Shown here in pieces: positions 25,325 to 35,296 of a stretch of DNA of 64,000 bases. The stretch is from Acidobacteriota bacterium (GTDB lineage Bacteria; Acidobacteriota; Terriglobia; Bryobacterales; Bryobacteraceae), in contig JAPKYZ010000101.1 in the NCBI GenBank assembly GCA_026394055.1, forward strand, positions 1 to 64,000, in the 5' to 3' direction. Position numbers and translations under genes: made by a program. The notes beneath the pieces were generated by a model, which ran no database searches, was not told the DNA's origin, and saw only the letters and a program-made list of their open reading frames with translations. Every line of letters starts with the position of its first letter. Within the stretch, counting starts at the first letter, position 1.

Positions 25325-27052
25325 ATGCTAGCGATTTTGAGTGCGCTGTCATTGGCCCAAATGGTGGAGTGGCCGGTGTATGGCGGTGATGCGGGCGGTA
25401 CGCGCTTTTCCGCCGCCAAACAGATCCACCGGACCAACGTGGCCCGCCTGAAGGAAGCCTGGCGGATCAATACCGGCGGCCTCTATCAGCCCCAGCGCGG
25501 CAAGGCCGCAGCCTTGGAGACCACCCCGCTCTACGTGAACGGCACGCTCTACCTCACCTCCGCGCTGGGCCGCGTGATTGCCGCGGACCCGGCCACCGGC
25601 AAACAGCGCTGGACGTTTGACCCGCAAGTGGACCCCACCCGCGGCTATGGCGACTTCACCAACCGCGGCGTCTCCTACCACGCCAGCGGCCTGATCATTG
25701 GCGTCACGGTCGACGCTCGCCTATTCGTGCTGGATGCCAAGGACGGAAAGCGGCGCTGGGAGGTGAACCTGCGCGAGGGGCTGCGGATCGCACCGCAGGA
25801 GTTTCCCGAATATGAGCAGACTTCCCCGCCCTGCATCATTGGCGACCGCATTGTGATTGGTTCCGCCGTGGCCGACAACGGGCGCACCGATATGCCCAGC
25901 GGCGAAATCCGGGCTTACGACGTCCGCTCAGGAAAGCTGCTGTGGACCTGGGACCCGGCGCCCAATACACGCATGGGCGGGGCGAACGCCTGGTCGGTGA
26001 TCGTGGCCGATGAACGGCGCGGCCTGGTCTTTGTCCCCACCGGCAGCGCGTCGCCAGACTACTACGGCGGACGCCGGACGGGCCTGGATCAATATGCCAA
26101 CTCCGTGTTGGCGCTGGAGGCTGCGACGGGCAAATTGAAGTGGTCGTTCCAGACCGTCCACCATGACCTGTGGGACTACGACGTCGCCTCGTCGCCGGCG
26201 CTGGTGAAGGTACGGGGGCAGGACGCGGTGGCCGTCGGGTCAAAGACCGGCCATCTGTTCCTGCTGGACCGGGACACCGGACGGCCCCTGTTTCCGGTGG
26301 AAGAACGGCCGGTCCCGGCCAGCGACGCCGAGGGTGAGCAGGCGTCTCCTACTCAGCCGTTTCCCGCCAAGCCACCGTCGCTGTCGCCGCATCAGGCTTC
26401 ACTCCGGCCGGAGTGCTCCGAACGGGCTGCCGGGTTGCGCAACGAAGGCATCTTTACGCCTCCCAGTGAGCGGGGCAGCCTGCTAGTGCCAGGCAACATC
26501 GGCGGCTTGCACTGGGGCGGGGTCAGCTACGACCCGGGACTGGGCTTGATTGTGGCGCCCTCAAACAATGTCCCCGCCATTGTCCGGCTGGTGCGCCGGG
26601 ATCGATTCCGCGACGAGCAGCGAGGCGAAAAGTTTGACATGGAGTTCACGGCGCAAACCGGCACACCCTATGGGATGGCCCGCCAACTCCTGCTAGGCAC
26701 CAATGGCACACCTTGCCAGACCGGTCCGGCGGGGTTTCTCACCGCGGTGGACACCACCACGGGCGAGATCCGCTGGCAGACGCCGCTGACACTGAACCTG
26801 GGCGGGCCGATCTCCACCGCCGGAGGCCTGACGTTCCTGGGCGCCACGGTGGACGGATTCTTCCGCGCCTTCGACACAGGCACCGGCAAGCAGCTGTGGC
26901 AGGCCAAGCTACCGGCCAGTGCCCGGTCCACGCCGATGACGTATGTCCACCAGGGACGCCAGTATGTGGTGATCTCCGCCGGTGGGCACGACCCTAAACT
27001 GGGGCCGTTGGGCGACGCGGTGGTGGCGTTCGCGCTGCCCGAGCCAAAGTAG
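25325..27052 (+). CDS. PQQ-dependent dehydrogenase-like eight-bladed propeller protein
   Basis: A 575-residue exported quinoprotein homologue. ATG 25325 begins a short signal peptide (MLAILSALSLAQ). Repeated tryptophan-docking blades are visible (GKQRWTFDPQ, GKRRWEVNLR, GKLLWTWDPA, GKLKWSFQTV, GEIRWQTPL, GKQLWQAKL). Also present are DLWDYDV and GGLHWGGV, typical of membrane-type glucose/quinate dehydrogenases. No membrane anchor or cytochrome domain is seen, so electrons would pass to a separate acceptor. PQQ-synthesis genes are not nearby. Substrate could be a sugar or alcohol. Confidence 0.85.
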   Translation: MLAILSALSLAQMVEWPVYGGDAGGTRFSAAKQIHRTNVARLKEAWRINTGGLYQPQRGKAAALETTPLYVNGTLYLTSALGRVIAADPATGKQRWTFDPQVDPTRGYGDFTNRGVSYHASGLIIGVTVDARLFVLDAKDGKRRWEVNLREGLRIAPQEFPEYEQTSPPCIIGDRIVIGSAVADNGRTDMPSGEIRAYDVRSGKLLWTWDPAPNTRMGGANAWSVIVADERRGLVFVPTGSASPDYYGGRRTGLDQYANSVLALEAATGKLKWSFQTVHHDLWDYDVASSPALVKVRGQDAVAVGSKTGHLFLLDRDTGRPLFPVEERPVPASDAEGEQASPTQPFPAKPPSLSPHQASLRPECSERAAGLRNEGIFTPPSERGSLLVPGNIGGLHWGGVSYDPGLGLIVAPSNNVPAIVRLVRRDRFRDEQRGEKFDMEFTAQTGTPYGMARQLLLGTNGTPCQTGPAGFLTAVDTTTGEIRWQTPLTLNLGGPISTAGGLTFLGATVDGFFRAFDTGTGKQLWQAKLPASARSTPMTYVHQGRQYVVISAGGHDPKLGPLGDAVVAFALPEPK

Positions 27053-27058
27053 TCCGCT

Positions 27059-28852
27059 CTACCGCAGTGCCGCGCGCAGGATCTTCTTGCGCAGGCGGAT
27101 CGACTTGGGCGTCACTTCCACCAGTTCGTCTTCGTTGATGAATTCGAGCGCTTTTTCAAGCGTCATCAAACGCGGCGGCACCAGGCGAATCGCTTCGTCC
27201 GAAGAGGAAGCGCGCATGTTGGTGAGCTTCTTTTCCTTGACGATGTTCACCGTCAGGTCAGAGTCCTTGGCATTTTCGCCAACGATCATGCCCTCGTAGA
27301 CATCGACGCCCGAGCCGATGAACATGTCGCCGCGCTCCTGCAAGTTGTAGAGAGCGTAGCCGGTGGCGATGCCGTTGCGGTCCGAGATCAACGAGCCGGT
27401 GGGGCGGAACGGAATCTCGCCCTGCCAGACGATGTAGCCATGGAACAGGCTGTTCATGATGGCCGTGCCGCGCGTGTCGGTGAGGATTTCGCTGCGCAGG
27501 CCGATCAGCCCGCGTGACGGCACTTCAAATTCAACCCGCACGCGACCGGAGCCATGGTTGACCATCTTGGTCATCTTGCCCTTGCGCATGCCCAGCTTTT
27601 CGATCACGACGCCCACGAAGCTTTCGCCCACGTCGACCACCAACAGTTCCAGCGGCTCATGCTGCTTGCCGTCGATCTCCTTGGTGAGGATCTCCGGCTT
27701 GCCCACCTGCATTTCAAAGCCTTCACGCCGCATCATCTCGATCAGAATGGCCAGCTGCAGTTCGCCACGGCCCATTACCTTGAAGGCGTCCGGTCCACCG
27801 GCCTCTTCCACCTTGATCGAGACGTTGGTGAGCAGTTCCTTATTCAGCCGATCCCGCAAATTGCGCGAGGTGACGTACTGGCCTTCGCGTCCGGCAAACG
27901 GTGAGTTGTTCACCGAGAACGTCATCGCGATCGTGGGTTCATCGATCTGGATGGGCGGCAGCGGCGCAGGGTTCTCGGCACTGGTAACGGTCTCACCAAT
28001 GGTGATGCCTTCGACGCCCGCGATGGACACGATGTCACCGGCCGACAACGACATTTCGTCGATCCGCTTCAAGCCTTCAAACGTGTAGAGCTTGGTGATG
28101 CGGGTCTTCTGGAAGCTGCCATCCAGCTTGGCGATCGAGACTTCATCACCATGCTTCAGCGTGCCGTTGAAGATGCGGCCAATGGCCAAGCGGCCCAGGT
28201 AGTCAGAGTAGTCAAGGTTCGCCACCAGCAGTTGCAGCGTGGCGTCGGGATCACCCTTGGGAGCGGGGATGTGCTTGACGATGGCTTCAAACAGCGGCTG
28301 CAGCGTGGTCGATTCCTCTTCCATGCTGTTCTTGGCAATGCCGTCCTTGGCGATGCAATAGACCACCGGGAAATCGAGTTGGTCTTCCGCGGCGTCGAGG
28401 TCGATGAACAGGTCATAGACCTCGTTGAGCACTTCCTGGGCACGGGCGTCAGGCCGGTCAATCTTGTTGATAACGACGATGGGCGTCAGACGCGCTTCCA
28501 GTGCCTTCATCAGAACGTAACGCGTTTGCGGCAACGGGCCTTCGCTGGCGTCGACCAGCAGCATGACGCCGTCGACAATCTTCAGCGCGCGCTCCACTTC
28601 GCCGCCAAAGTCCGAGTGGCCTGGCGTGTCGCAGATGTTGATCTTGTGTCCGTGATAGTGGACACCGGTGATTTTGGAAAGAATGGTGATGCCGCGTTCA
28701 CGCTCCAGGTCGTTGGAGTCCATGACGCGATCTTTTAGTTCTTCATTGGCGCGGAAGATGCCGCTTTGACGGAGCATCGCGTCCACCAACGTGGTCTTGC
28801 CGTGGTCGACGTGCGCAATGATAGCGATGTTACGGATTTCGAGTGCTGACAT
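27059..28852 (-). CDS. typA: GTPase TypA/BipA
   Basis: A 597-residue ribosome-associated translational GTPase. G motifs: AHVDHGKT near residue 14, [14 protein letters not shown] and [12 protein letters not shown]-like domains follow, with the BipA C-terminal region ([19 protein letters not shown]). The start is ATG 28852 ([14 protein letters not shown]), matching TypA; the longer open frame upstream overlaps the siroheme gene. TypA assists 50S subunit assembly and stress adaptation. It ends 6 bp from the convergent PQQ-type gene and lies 16 bp after the siroheme dehydrogenase. Confidence 0.95.
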   Translation of the reverse strand: MSALEIRNIAIIAHVDHGKTTLVDAMLRQSGIFRANEELKDRVMDSNDLERERGITILSKITGVHYHGHKINICDTPGHSDFGGEVERALKIVDGVMLLVDASEGPLPQTRYVLMKALEARLTPIVVINKIDRPDARAQEVLNEVYDLFIDLDAAEDQLDFPVVYCIAKDGIAKNSMEEESTTLQPLFEAIVKHIPAPKGDPDATLQLLVANLDYSDYLGRLAIGRIFNGTLKHGDEVSIAKLDGSFQKTRITKLYTFEGLKRIDEMSLSAGDIVSIAGVEGITIGETVTSAENPAPLPPIQIDEPTIAMTFSVNNSPFAGREGQYVTSRNLRDRLNKELLTNVSIKVEEAGGPDAFKVMGRGELQLAILIEMMRREGFEMQVGKPEILTKEIDGKQHEPLELLVVDVGESFVGVVIEKLGMRKGKMTKMVNHGSGRVRVEFEVPSRGLIGLRSEILTDTRGTAIMNSLFHGYIVWQGEIPFRPTGSLISDRNGIATGYALYNLQERGDMFIGSGVDVYEGMIVGENAKDSDLTVNIVKEKKLTNMRASSSDEAIRLVPPRLMTLEKALEFINEDELVEVTPKSIRLRKKILRAALR

Positions 28853-28868
28853 TTTTTGAGGGGAACTT

Positions 28869-29345
28869 CTATGTTCGCACGTCTGGCAGCACGGATTCCA
28901 GCTTCTCCCGCAGTTGCTTGGCCAAACGGGGGGATTCGCCCCCGGTCGAGATAGCAATTTGTATACGTCCGCGGCGTACCCGGGCGGGCACAATAAAGTC
29001 CCCTTCGTCCGGCGCGTCGGCCACATTCACCGGAATTCGGCGTTTGTTCGCCTCTGCGGTGACTTGCGCGTTGACGGCCCGGTCATTGGTGGCCGTAAAG
29101 GCCAGTACCGCGCCTTTCAAGTCTCCGGAGCGGTATTTGCGGACCTTCTGCTGAACGGCCAGGCCGGTCACGAGTTCCGGGGCAATTACCGTCACCACCG
29201 CTCCGGCTTCCAGCAGGCCTTTCGCCTTGCGCACCGCCACCGGACCGCCGCCAATGACGACGACGCGCCGCCCGCGCAAGTCGAGAAACACGGGATAATG
29301 CGTCGCGCATTGATCCACACTGCTACCATCAATATTTGATGTCAC
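28869..29345 (-). CDS. Precorrin-2 dehydrogenase (CysG N-terminal/Met8-like)
   Basis: A 158-residue NAD-dependent enzyme that oxidises precorrin-2 to sirohydrochlorin, and may insert iron, in siroheme synthesis. The Rossmann motif [18 protein letters not shown] is diagnostic, followed by [10 protein letters not shown] and [16 protein letters not shown]. It is shorter than full Met8/CysG N-domains (about 200) but complete in motifs. The longest start, GTG 29345, overlaps the start of divergent der by 7 bp; an in-frame GTG nine codons later, just before DQCATHYP, is equally plausible. Probably co-transcribed with typA. Confidence 0.85.
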   Translation of the reverse strand: MTSNIDGSSVDQCATHYPVFLDLRGRRVVVIGGGPVAVRKAKGLLEAGAVVTVIAPELVTGLAVQQKVRKYRSGDLKGAVLAFTATNDRAVNAQVTAEANKRRIPVNVADAPDEGDFIVPARVRRGRIQIAISTGGESPRLAKQLREKLESVLPDVRT

Positions 29346-30733
29346 GCATACCGTCCGACGTACGCCTGCCTTCGGTGGTCATCGTCGGCCGCCCGAATGT
29401 AGGCAAATCCACTCTCTTCAACACCATCATCGGACAGCGCAAGTCGATTGTGGGGGACGAGCCGGGCATTACCCGGGATCGTATCTACGGAGAGGTCACG
29501 TTTCAGCGCAAGTCCTTTGAGCTGATCGACACCGGCGGTATCATCCCCAACGACGCCGAACTGATCCCGGCCAATATCCTGAAGCAGGCCCGCACGGCAC
29601 TGGAAGAAGCGGACCAGATCATCTTTGTGATCGACGGCCGCACCGAGATCACCTCCGCCGATCGCGACCTGGCCATCATGCTCCGCAAGCTCGGCAAGCC
29701 GGTGACGCTGGCGGTGAACAAGATCGATGTGCCCAAGCGTGAGAACTTGACCGACCAGTTCCACGAATTCGGCTTCCGCCACGTAGCCCCCGTCTCCGCC
29801 GAGCACCGCCTGGGCGTCAACGATCTGCTGGAGCACATCACCGAAGATTTCCCCGAAATGGAGCCCGATCCCGAGCCGGATCCGGACGACTTTGAGGAAG
29901 GCGACGGCACCGAAGGCGAAGCGGACGGCGTACCCGTACACGAACCAGCCCGCCCGGTCCGGGTTTCGATCATTGGGCGCCCCAACGTGGGCAAGTCCAC
30001 CCTCTTGAATGCGCTGGCCGGAGAAGAGCGCGTGATCGTCACGCCCATCGCCGGCACCACGCGTGATGCAGTTGATGAGACCGTGATCCACAGTGGCCGT
30101 GAGTTCGTCTTTGTCGACACCGCCGGCATCCGGCGCAAAGGCAAGACGCACCTGATGGCGGAAAAGCTGAGCGTGGTGATGGCCCGCCGGTCCATCCGCA
30201 TGGCGCATGTGGTGGTGGTGATCATTGAAGCCATTGAAGGCGTCACCGCGCAGGACGCCACCATTGCCGGTTACGCGCATGAGGCCGGGCGGCCGGTGAT
30301 CCTGGTGGTGAACAAGGTCGACGCCGTGCCCAACTTCAAGCGCAAAGAGTTTGAAGAGAGCGTGCGGGACCAGATGAAGTTTCTAGAGTACGCGCCCATC
30401 CACTTCATCTCCGCCAAAAGCGGCCGCGGCGTTTCGAAGCTCTTCGAGATGATCCGCCACAGCTACGACGCCGCCACCCACCGCGTCACCACCGGCGAAT
30501 TGAACCGCTTCGTGGAACTGCTCCACACTGAGACCGACGTCAAGATCAAATACATCACCCAGGCCGGCATCCGCCCGCCCACGTTCATCCTGTTCACCGA
30601 AGGCTACAAGCCGCTGCACTTCTCCACCGAACGGTTCCTGATCAACCAACTGCGCAAGCGCTTTGGGTTTGAAGGCGTGCCGCTGGTGCTGAAGACCAAG
30701 GTCCGCAAGCCGACGCCGGGCGGGCAGAAGTAG
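29339..30733 (+). CDS. der: Ribosome biogenesis GTPase Der (EngA)
   Basis: A 464-residue essential GTPase of 50S maturation with two tandem G domains: GRPNVGKSTLFN with NKIDVPK, and GRPNVGKSTLLN with NKVDAVP, followed by the KH-like C-terminal domain ending KTKVRKPTPGGQK. The linker between the G domains is unusually acidic (EMEPDPEPDPDDFEEGDG). ATG 29339 is used. The gene diverges from the precorrin-2 dehydrogenase with overlapping 5' ends. Confidence 0.96.
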   Translation: MSRIPSDVRLPSVVIVGRPNVGKSTLFNTIIGQRKSIVGDEPGITRDRIYGEVTFQRKSFELIDTGGIIPNDAELIPANILKQARTALEEADQIIFVIDGRTEITSADRDLAIMLRKLGKPVTLAVNKIDVPKRENLTDQFHEFGFRHVAPVSAEHRLGVNDLLEHITEDFPEMEPDPEPDPDDFEEGDGTEGEADGVPVHEPARPVRVSIIGRPNVGKSTLLNALAGEERVIVTPIAGTTRDAVDETVIHSGREFVFVDTAGIRRKGKTHLMAEKLSVVMARRSIRMAHVVVVIIEAIEGVTAQDATIAGYAHEAGRPVILVVNKVDAVPNFKRKEFEESVRDQMKFLEYAPIHFISAKSGRGVSKLFEMIRHSYDAATHRVTTGELNRFVELLHTETDVKIKYITQAGIRPPTFILFTEGYKPLHFSTERFLINQLRKRFGFEGVPLVLKTKVRKPTPGGQK

Positions 30734-30840
30734 GCTGACGGCCCGCGTCTGAGCGCAATTTCGCGTAACTTTATCAAAACTGGTGTGCGATTTGGACACC
30801 GCCGCTGAACATGAAAGAATTTGCGCGAAGGAGCTCTCAC

Positions 30841-31047
30841 ATGAGCAAGATCGCTTTCTCCAATTGGCGCGGGGTCATCGCCCGTCGCGTCGACGCCCCT
30901 TGCCAGGAGGCCAGGAACTTCCTTGAGTTGAAATCACCCAAGGCCGCCTGGCATTCCGGATGGGCCTCGTTTGCCGGGGCTGTAGTCGCGGCAGCGCTGC
31001 TCGCACCGCTTCTCGCGGCCTTGATGGACAAAACCCGCTTCCTCTAG
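30841..31047 (+). CDS. Small single-pass membrane protein
   Basis: A 68-residue protein. ATG 30841 is preceded by AAGGAG (30828-30833) at ideal spacing, so translation is credible. The N-terminal 40 residues are basic with one Cys, and residues about 43-61 form a hydrophobic segment (FAGAVVAAALLAPLLAAL) with a charged tail (MDKTRFL). No family recognised. It follows der by about 107 bp, and the very strong hairpin at 31066-31103 directly follows it. Confidence 0.6.
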   Translation: MSKIAFSNWRGVIARRVDAPCQEARNFLELKSPKAAWHSGWASFAGAVVAAALLAPLLAALMDKTRFL

Positions 31048-31065
31048 GGACGGTCCATGAGACAT

Positions 31066-31103
31066 CCTTGCTTGGCGAGGTCAACCGACCTCGCCAAGCA
31101 AGG
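31066..31103. terminator. Perfect 17-bp hairpin, likely bidirectional terminator
   Basis: Arms 31066-31082 and 31087-31103 are perfect reverse complements of 17 bases with loop AACC. The element sits exactly between the stop of the small membrane protein (18 bp away) and the stop of the minus-strand TPR gene (1 bp away). On the plus strand a T-rich stretch (GTTTTCTTTTTGG) begins about 27 bp after the stem. A bidirectional terminator is the simplest reading; a mobile-element end is an alternative. Confidence 0.7.
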
Positions 31104-31104
31104 C

Positions 31105-32673
31105 TCATATGGCGTCGTCTGTTTTCTTTTTGGATCTCTTTTTTCGGGTATGGACGTCATCGCCTCTGATCTCACGCAACTGCTCAGCATTGATGTTCAG
31201 GGCGTCAAGAGTTCCTGGTTGGTCTAGATGCTTGCCGTCCAACTGCGCCACAAGCCACTCGCCCACTCTTCTTTGCCAGTATTTGACGTCCAAGTTCTCT
31301 GTTCCATCCTCAATCACAAAGGATGAGCGTCGCAACCGGTCAGCAAGCTCCTTCGCCATTCCGCTGATGAAGGCATTCTCGTGGCCAGTTTGGCCCACCA
31401 TCCATGCGTTATAACAAGACGCCGCCTTATCCCGTTGCCTATCGGCCAAATAAACTTTCGCCAAATGTAGACGACAGACCGCCCGCACTTTCGGATCGTC
31501 CTTGCCAAGCTTAAGCGCGGCCTCAAAGTTCCTTATCGAGGCCTTCAACTTACCTTGCTCTCGCAGCGCTTCGCCCTCCGCAATCAGGCCATCAATCTTG
31601 CTTAGGTCATCATCGGCGACTTCTTGCGCTAGTAAGGCTTCGGCGAAGGCAAGCTCATACTGCGTAGGATCTCCTTTCGCTTTTCCATTACCTCTATGAA
31701 TTCTACTTAGCAGGATGTGCGCATTGCATTTCGACCGTGGATCGCGATCGACATCCTTGTGCGACAGGACGGTTTTGGCCGTGTCTGCGGCGCTATCGAG
31801 TTCGCCAAGCTTGATGTACCCACGAGCGAGCTCAACCGCAGCGCGCAAGCCATACACACTATTTTCGCCGATCAAGTACGCGTGAGCATTCCGCAGCTCA
31901 TTGACGGCCTCCAAGACTGGCCCGTTAGCCCCAGCAGTTGTATCTTCCGCTGACAGAGTGACGGCAGCGTCCCAAACATTGATGTACTCCGATAGGCACT
32001 TGGCATTGCAGAAAGTCATGAGGACACGCGCGCAGCTGAAGTAGATCTTGGCTTCAGAGAGATTGGCGGTGGCGTATGCAATCCAGCCGCTGCCCAGCGC
32101 GACAGAGCGTGCCATGCTGAGCCAGTAAGAGCGGCATTCCTCTGGAGGCCTTGAGGCAGTGGCTTGGTGCGCATGGTAGACCGATTTGGCGAAGAATGAC
32201 AGTGCTCCAGGGAAATCATGCTTTTGCCGCAGTGCAAGACCTCGAAGATAATTCGCTCTGGCCAAACTCCCATGACAAGGAGCATCTGAGTGAAGCAGCT
32301 CAAGAGCGGAAAGGGCTATATCGAAGAGATTGATGGCCTTATCGTACTCGGCGGCTCTATACTGGGCCATCCCAAAGTGCAGAAGGCACCAAGCCTGCTG
32401 TTTGCTTATTTTGGTAGGTCGCTTTTTCGCAATCGTTTCGCCATCCAACATAACAACGCTTAGGGCTTCTTCTCTACCCACATAGTCAAGCGTTTCGGCC
32501 AACAGGCAGCGTTCTCGCAGCTCTTTGTCATTGATACTCAGCCCCCGAATCCCCTTGAGTATAGAGAGATCTTCCTTGAGGAGAGCCCAAGCGCCATCGA
32601 GATCGCCATCACTAAGGGCAGCTTGTAACCCTTTGACAAGAATTCTATTCCGCTGCATTCCGGTTGCTTGCAT
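31105..32673 (-). CDS. TPR-repeat protein, cytosolic, function unknown
   Basis: A 522-residue soluble helical protein. TPR-like pairs are visible: FGMAQYRAAEYDKAINLFDI, YLRGLALRQKHDFPGALSFF, ELARGYIKLGELDSAADTAK, GEALREQGKLKASIRNFEAA and HLAKVYLADRQRDKAASCYN. The last 90 residues are different: WQRRVGEWLVAQLDG and an end rich in Lys/Arg (TRKKRSKKKTDD) that could contact nucleic acid. No signal peptide. Codon use is more AT-rich than the neighbours, and no operon partner is present, which suggests a recently acquired gene. TPR proteins of this kind occur in regulators and defence modules, but nothing proves a role. Confidence 0.7.
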   Translation of the reverse strand: MQATGMQRNRILVKGLQAALSDGDLDGAWALLKEDLSILKGIRGLSINDKELRERCLLAETLDYVGREEALSVVMLDGETIAKKRPTKISKQQAWCLLHFGMAQYRAAEYDKAINLFDIALSALELLHSDAPCHGSLARANYLRGLALRQKHDFPGALSFFAKSVYHAHQATASRPPEECRSYWLSMARSVALGSGWIAYATANLSEAKIYFSCARVLMTFCNAKCLSEYINVWDAAVTLSAEDTTAGANGPVLEAVNELRNAHAYLIGENSVYGLRAAVELARGYIKLGELDSAADTAKTVLSHKDVDRDPRSKCNAHILLSRIHRGNGKAKGDPTQYELAFAEALLAQEVADDDLSKIDGLIAEGEALREQGKLKASIRNFEAALKLGKDDPKVRAVCRLHLAKVYLADRQRDKAASCYNAWMVGQTGHENAFISGMAKELADRLRRSSFVIEDGTENLDVKYWQRRVGEWLVAQLDGKHLDQPGTLDALNINAEQLREIRGDDVHTRKKRSKKKTDDAI

Positions 32674-32765
32674 CGGACGGAATATTATCAGATATCGGTC
32701 ACAATCGGGTTGGCTCCGGACACGAACTGATCGCTTGACTTGTCGGAGCCGCCGATTTCCTGCTC

Positions 32766-33935
32766 CTAATCAAACGACGGAATCGTCAGCCGCTCGCCGC
32801 CTTTGAGCGCGGACTGGTGAGCGACGATTCCGGGTGCGGTGTACGCTAGCGCTTCATGCACGTCGACCACCGGCTTGCGCTGTGCGAGAACGCTTTCGAC
32901 GAACTCGTGCGTCAGGAACGTGTGTGAGCCTTCGTGCCCGCTGGAATGGCGGAGCGGCTCCGGTAGCAGGTCAGTGGACCACCACTTCACTTCCTCGTAG
33001 CGCTCCATGCGGGTGGCTTGGCGATTGAAGCCGCCGGAGTCTTTTTCGCGGCGGTCGTTCGAATAGACCAGCGTGGGCGGGACGCCGTGGGGATGGCTCA
33101 TGAAGAAGCTCATCTGGTCGCCGTACCATTGCGCGCGCTCCGTGCCGCGGTGCGCGCCTTTCCACCAGACGGCGACACGGAAGCCGTGGCCGCGGTTGGT
33201 CTTGAACAGTGCGGTCTCGTTCCAGAAGGGGTTGCCGTACGGGTTGTCCTTCAACGCGGGGTCGTTGTCGCCCCAGCCCAGGCAGGAGACTTCGGTGAGC
33301 CGCTCACCGGTTACGCTCACCAGATGCGCGGTGCAGTGCGTGGGGTAGTGCATCGGCGGAAAGCCATAGCGCCAGGTGCGCTGGCCGTCTTCGATGAACA
33401 GTTCGTCGAGGCCCGCGTGGTGATACTCGGACTCGCAATAGTAGAGCTGGCCGAACTTGCCTTCCCGGTAGAGCTTCCGCGCCGAGATGGTGAGCTGCTG
33501 GAAGTAGCTGGTCTCGGCCATCATGTAGGTCATGCCGGTACGCTTCACCGTGTCGGCCAGCTCGCGGCATTCTTCGAGCGTGTAGGCGGCAGGTACGGCG
33601 GACAGCACATGCTTGCCGGCCTTCATCACGGCGACGGCGTGCTTGACGTGTAGCGGCGCGGGCGTAAACAGGCCCACCGCGTCGACCGCCTTGTCCTTCA
33701 AGAGCTCGTCGAGCGACGAATAGGCATTGGAGCAGCGGTACGTTTTCTGGAGCTGCTCGCGCCGGTCCGCGCGCAGGTCGGCGACGGCTTCGACGGTGGA
33801 GTTCGGATGCTCGTGGAAGTAGAACGACGTGCCGAAGCGGCCGCCCACGATGCCCATCCGCAGCTTGCGGTCCGCCGCGAGGCCCGACGTGGCACTAAGA
33901 GCGGCCAGAAAGTCGCGACGGTTCAGCCCGGTCAC
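32766..33935 (-). CDS. Gfo/Idh/MocA-family oxidoreductase, Tat-exported
   Basis: A 389-residue NAD(P)-dependent oxidoreductase homologue starting at GTG 33935, directly after the permease stop. A twin-arginine-type leader (NRRDFLAALSATSGLAA) precedes the Rossmann domain (MGIVGGRFG), and PAPLHVKHAVAVMKAGKHVL is the family's typical strand-helix region. A C-terminal alpha/beta domain follows (about 130-389). Exported Gfo/Idh proteins are common in Bryobacterales and often use tightly bound NAD(P) on sugars. Last gene of the M81-permease-oxidoreductase unit. Confidence 0.82.
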   Translation of the reverse strand: MTGLNRRDFLAALSATSGLAADRKLRMGIVGGRFGTSFYFHEHPNSTVEAVADLRADRREQLQKTYRCSNAYSSLDELLKDKAVDAVGLFTPAPLHVKHAVAVMKAGKHVLSAVPAAYTLEECRELADTVKRTGMTYMMAETSYFQQLTISARKLYREGKFGQLYYCESEYHHAGLDELFIEDGQRTWRYGFPPMHYPTHCTAHLVSVTGERLTEVSCLGWGDNDPALKDNPYGNPFWNETALFKTNRGHGFRVAVWWKGAHRGTERAQWYGDQMSFFMSHPHGVPPTLVYSNDRREKDSGGFNRQATRMERYEEVKWWSTDLLPEPLRHSSGHEGSHTFLTHEFVESVLAQRKPVVDVHEALAYTAPGIVAHQSALKGGERLTIPSFD

Positions 33936-35258
33936 TTATGCGCCCCGATGCTGCGCCACGCCCAGTTGCACGGTCTTCGGTTGGAAGCCAGCCTTCGCGA
34001 GTGCGATGTAGACCACAAAGCCCGTCAAGAAGCTATAGACCACGGCCGGCTGCACGTTGGGGTAGCCGATGAAGGGCAGAATGCCCACCAGGAAGCCCAC
34101 CGCCCAAGCTCCGTACCCGGCAATGCTGATGCCCTCACGAGGGCCAGCCCACTTCTTGCCGGACAGGAACCAATCCGCCGCCATCGCGCCGCAGATGGGA
34201 CCGAAGGAGGCGCCGACGATGGAGAAGAAGCCCACCAGGTTCGCCGCCACGCCGGTCACAGCCAAGACCACGGCGATGGTGACCCCAACCAGCGTGGAGA
34301 GAGTGCGGGAGACGCTCGGGATCATGGTGGAGAAGCTATTGCCGGCGATGAAGGCGCAGAAGCAGGCTGGCACAATGGAGGCCACGGCAAACAGCGCGAA
34401 CATCGCGGTAGCCAGGAAGCCGCCCATCGACGCGATGACGGCGTCGTAGCTGAAGCTGGTGATCGTGGGGTCCAGCCCCTTGGCTCCGGCGACGCTCAGC
34501 AGCGGCAGGCCGCCTGCGTAGAGCACGGCGAAGGAGATGCCCACCAAGCCGCCCAACCGCACGTCCTTCTCATTTCGCATGCCCATGCCAAAGTCAGTTC
34601 CCGCGGCGCCGGCCGTGGCGAAGAAGCCGATCACGGCTTGCAGGATCAGAGTGAAGGCGCCCACCGGATCAGTGGGGGTGGCGGTGTAGAGACTGATGCC
34701 CGGGCTGGTCTTGTAGAGCACGACGGCCAGCATCAGCAGCGGAATGGCGTTCAGGAAGATCGCCGCGCGGGCCACATATTGGATGCCCATGATGCCGATG
34801 AAGGCCATGGTGTAGCTCCAGGCAATGGCGACCCCGGTGAACAGTGCGGAGCCCGGTCCAGCTTCTGAGCCAATCGCCGCCAGAATGTACTTGGTGGAGA
34901 AGAACGCACCCACGGCAAACCAGCCCACTTGCAGTAAGCCCATCAGCAGGCCCGGCATCAGGTAGCCGCCGGTGGTGCCAAACGTCGAAGAGCCCACGAC
35001 ATAGAGCGGATAGCCGGTCTTCATGCCCAGCATCGCCGGGACGTAGTAGTAGAGCGCGTAGCTCAACAAGCCCGCCACGGCCAGGGCGGCGAGGCAGACG
35101 CTGAGCGGAGCCCGGTCAATCGTACCGGCCGCCATCTGCTGGTAGAAGGCCACCCACAGGAAGACACCAGCGTAGCTGGGTGCCGTGTTCAGAAACCAGG
35201 GCGAGCGGCTGGAGGCGGGGTTAGGGGCGGATTGCGCCAAATATGCGGGCAGGGCCAT
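33936..35258 (-). CDS. NCS1/cytosine-permease-like transporter
   Basis: A 440-residue inner-membrane protein with about twelve hydrophobic segments (for example LPLLMLAVVLYKT-like and YGAWAVGFLVGILPFIGY). It resembles purine/cytosine permeases (CodB-like): the early FLNTAPSYAGVFLWVAF and GYPLYVVGSSTFGTTGGYL lie where NCS1 proteins bind substrate. It lies 38 bp after the M81 gene and abuts the Gfo/Idh gene, so it probably imports the compound handled by those enzymes: a nucleobase, hydantoin or other amide is plausible. Confidence 0.75.
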   Translation of the reverse strand: MALPAYLAQSAPNPASSRSPWFLNTAPSYAGVFLWVAFYQQMAAGTIDRAPLSVCLAALAVAGLLSYALYYYVPAMLGMKTGYPLYVVGSSTFGTTGGYLMPGLLMGLLQVGWFAVGAFFSTKYILAAIGSEAGPGSALFTGVAIAWSYTMAFIGIMGIQYVARAAIFLNAIPLLMLAVVLYKTSPGISLYTATPTDPVGAFTLILQAVIGFFATAGAAGTDFGMGMRNEKDVRLGGLVGISFAVLYAGGLPLLSVAGAKGLDPTITSFSYDAVIASMGGFLATAMFALFAVASIVPACFCAFIAGNSFSTMIPSVSRTLSTLVGVTIAVVLAVTGVAANLVGFFSIVGASFGPICGAMAADWFLSGKKWAGPREGISIAGYGAWAVGFLVGILPFIGYPNVQPAVVYSFLTGFVVYIALAKAGFQPKTVQLGVAQHRGA

Positions 35259-35296
35259 AGCGGCCTAATATATCGCAGCTGGCCGTCCGGTGCGCG

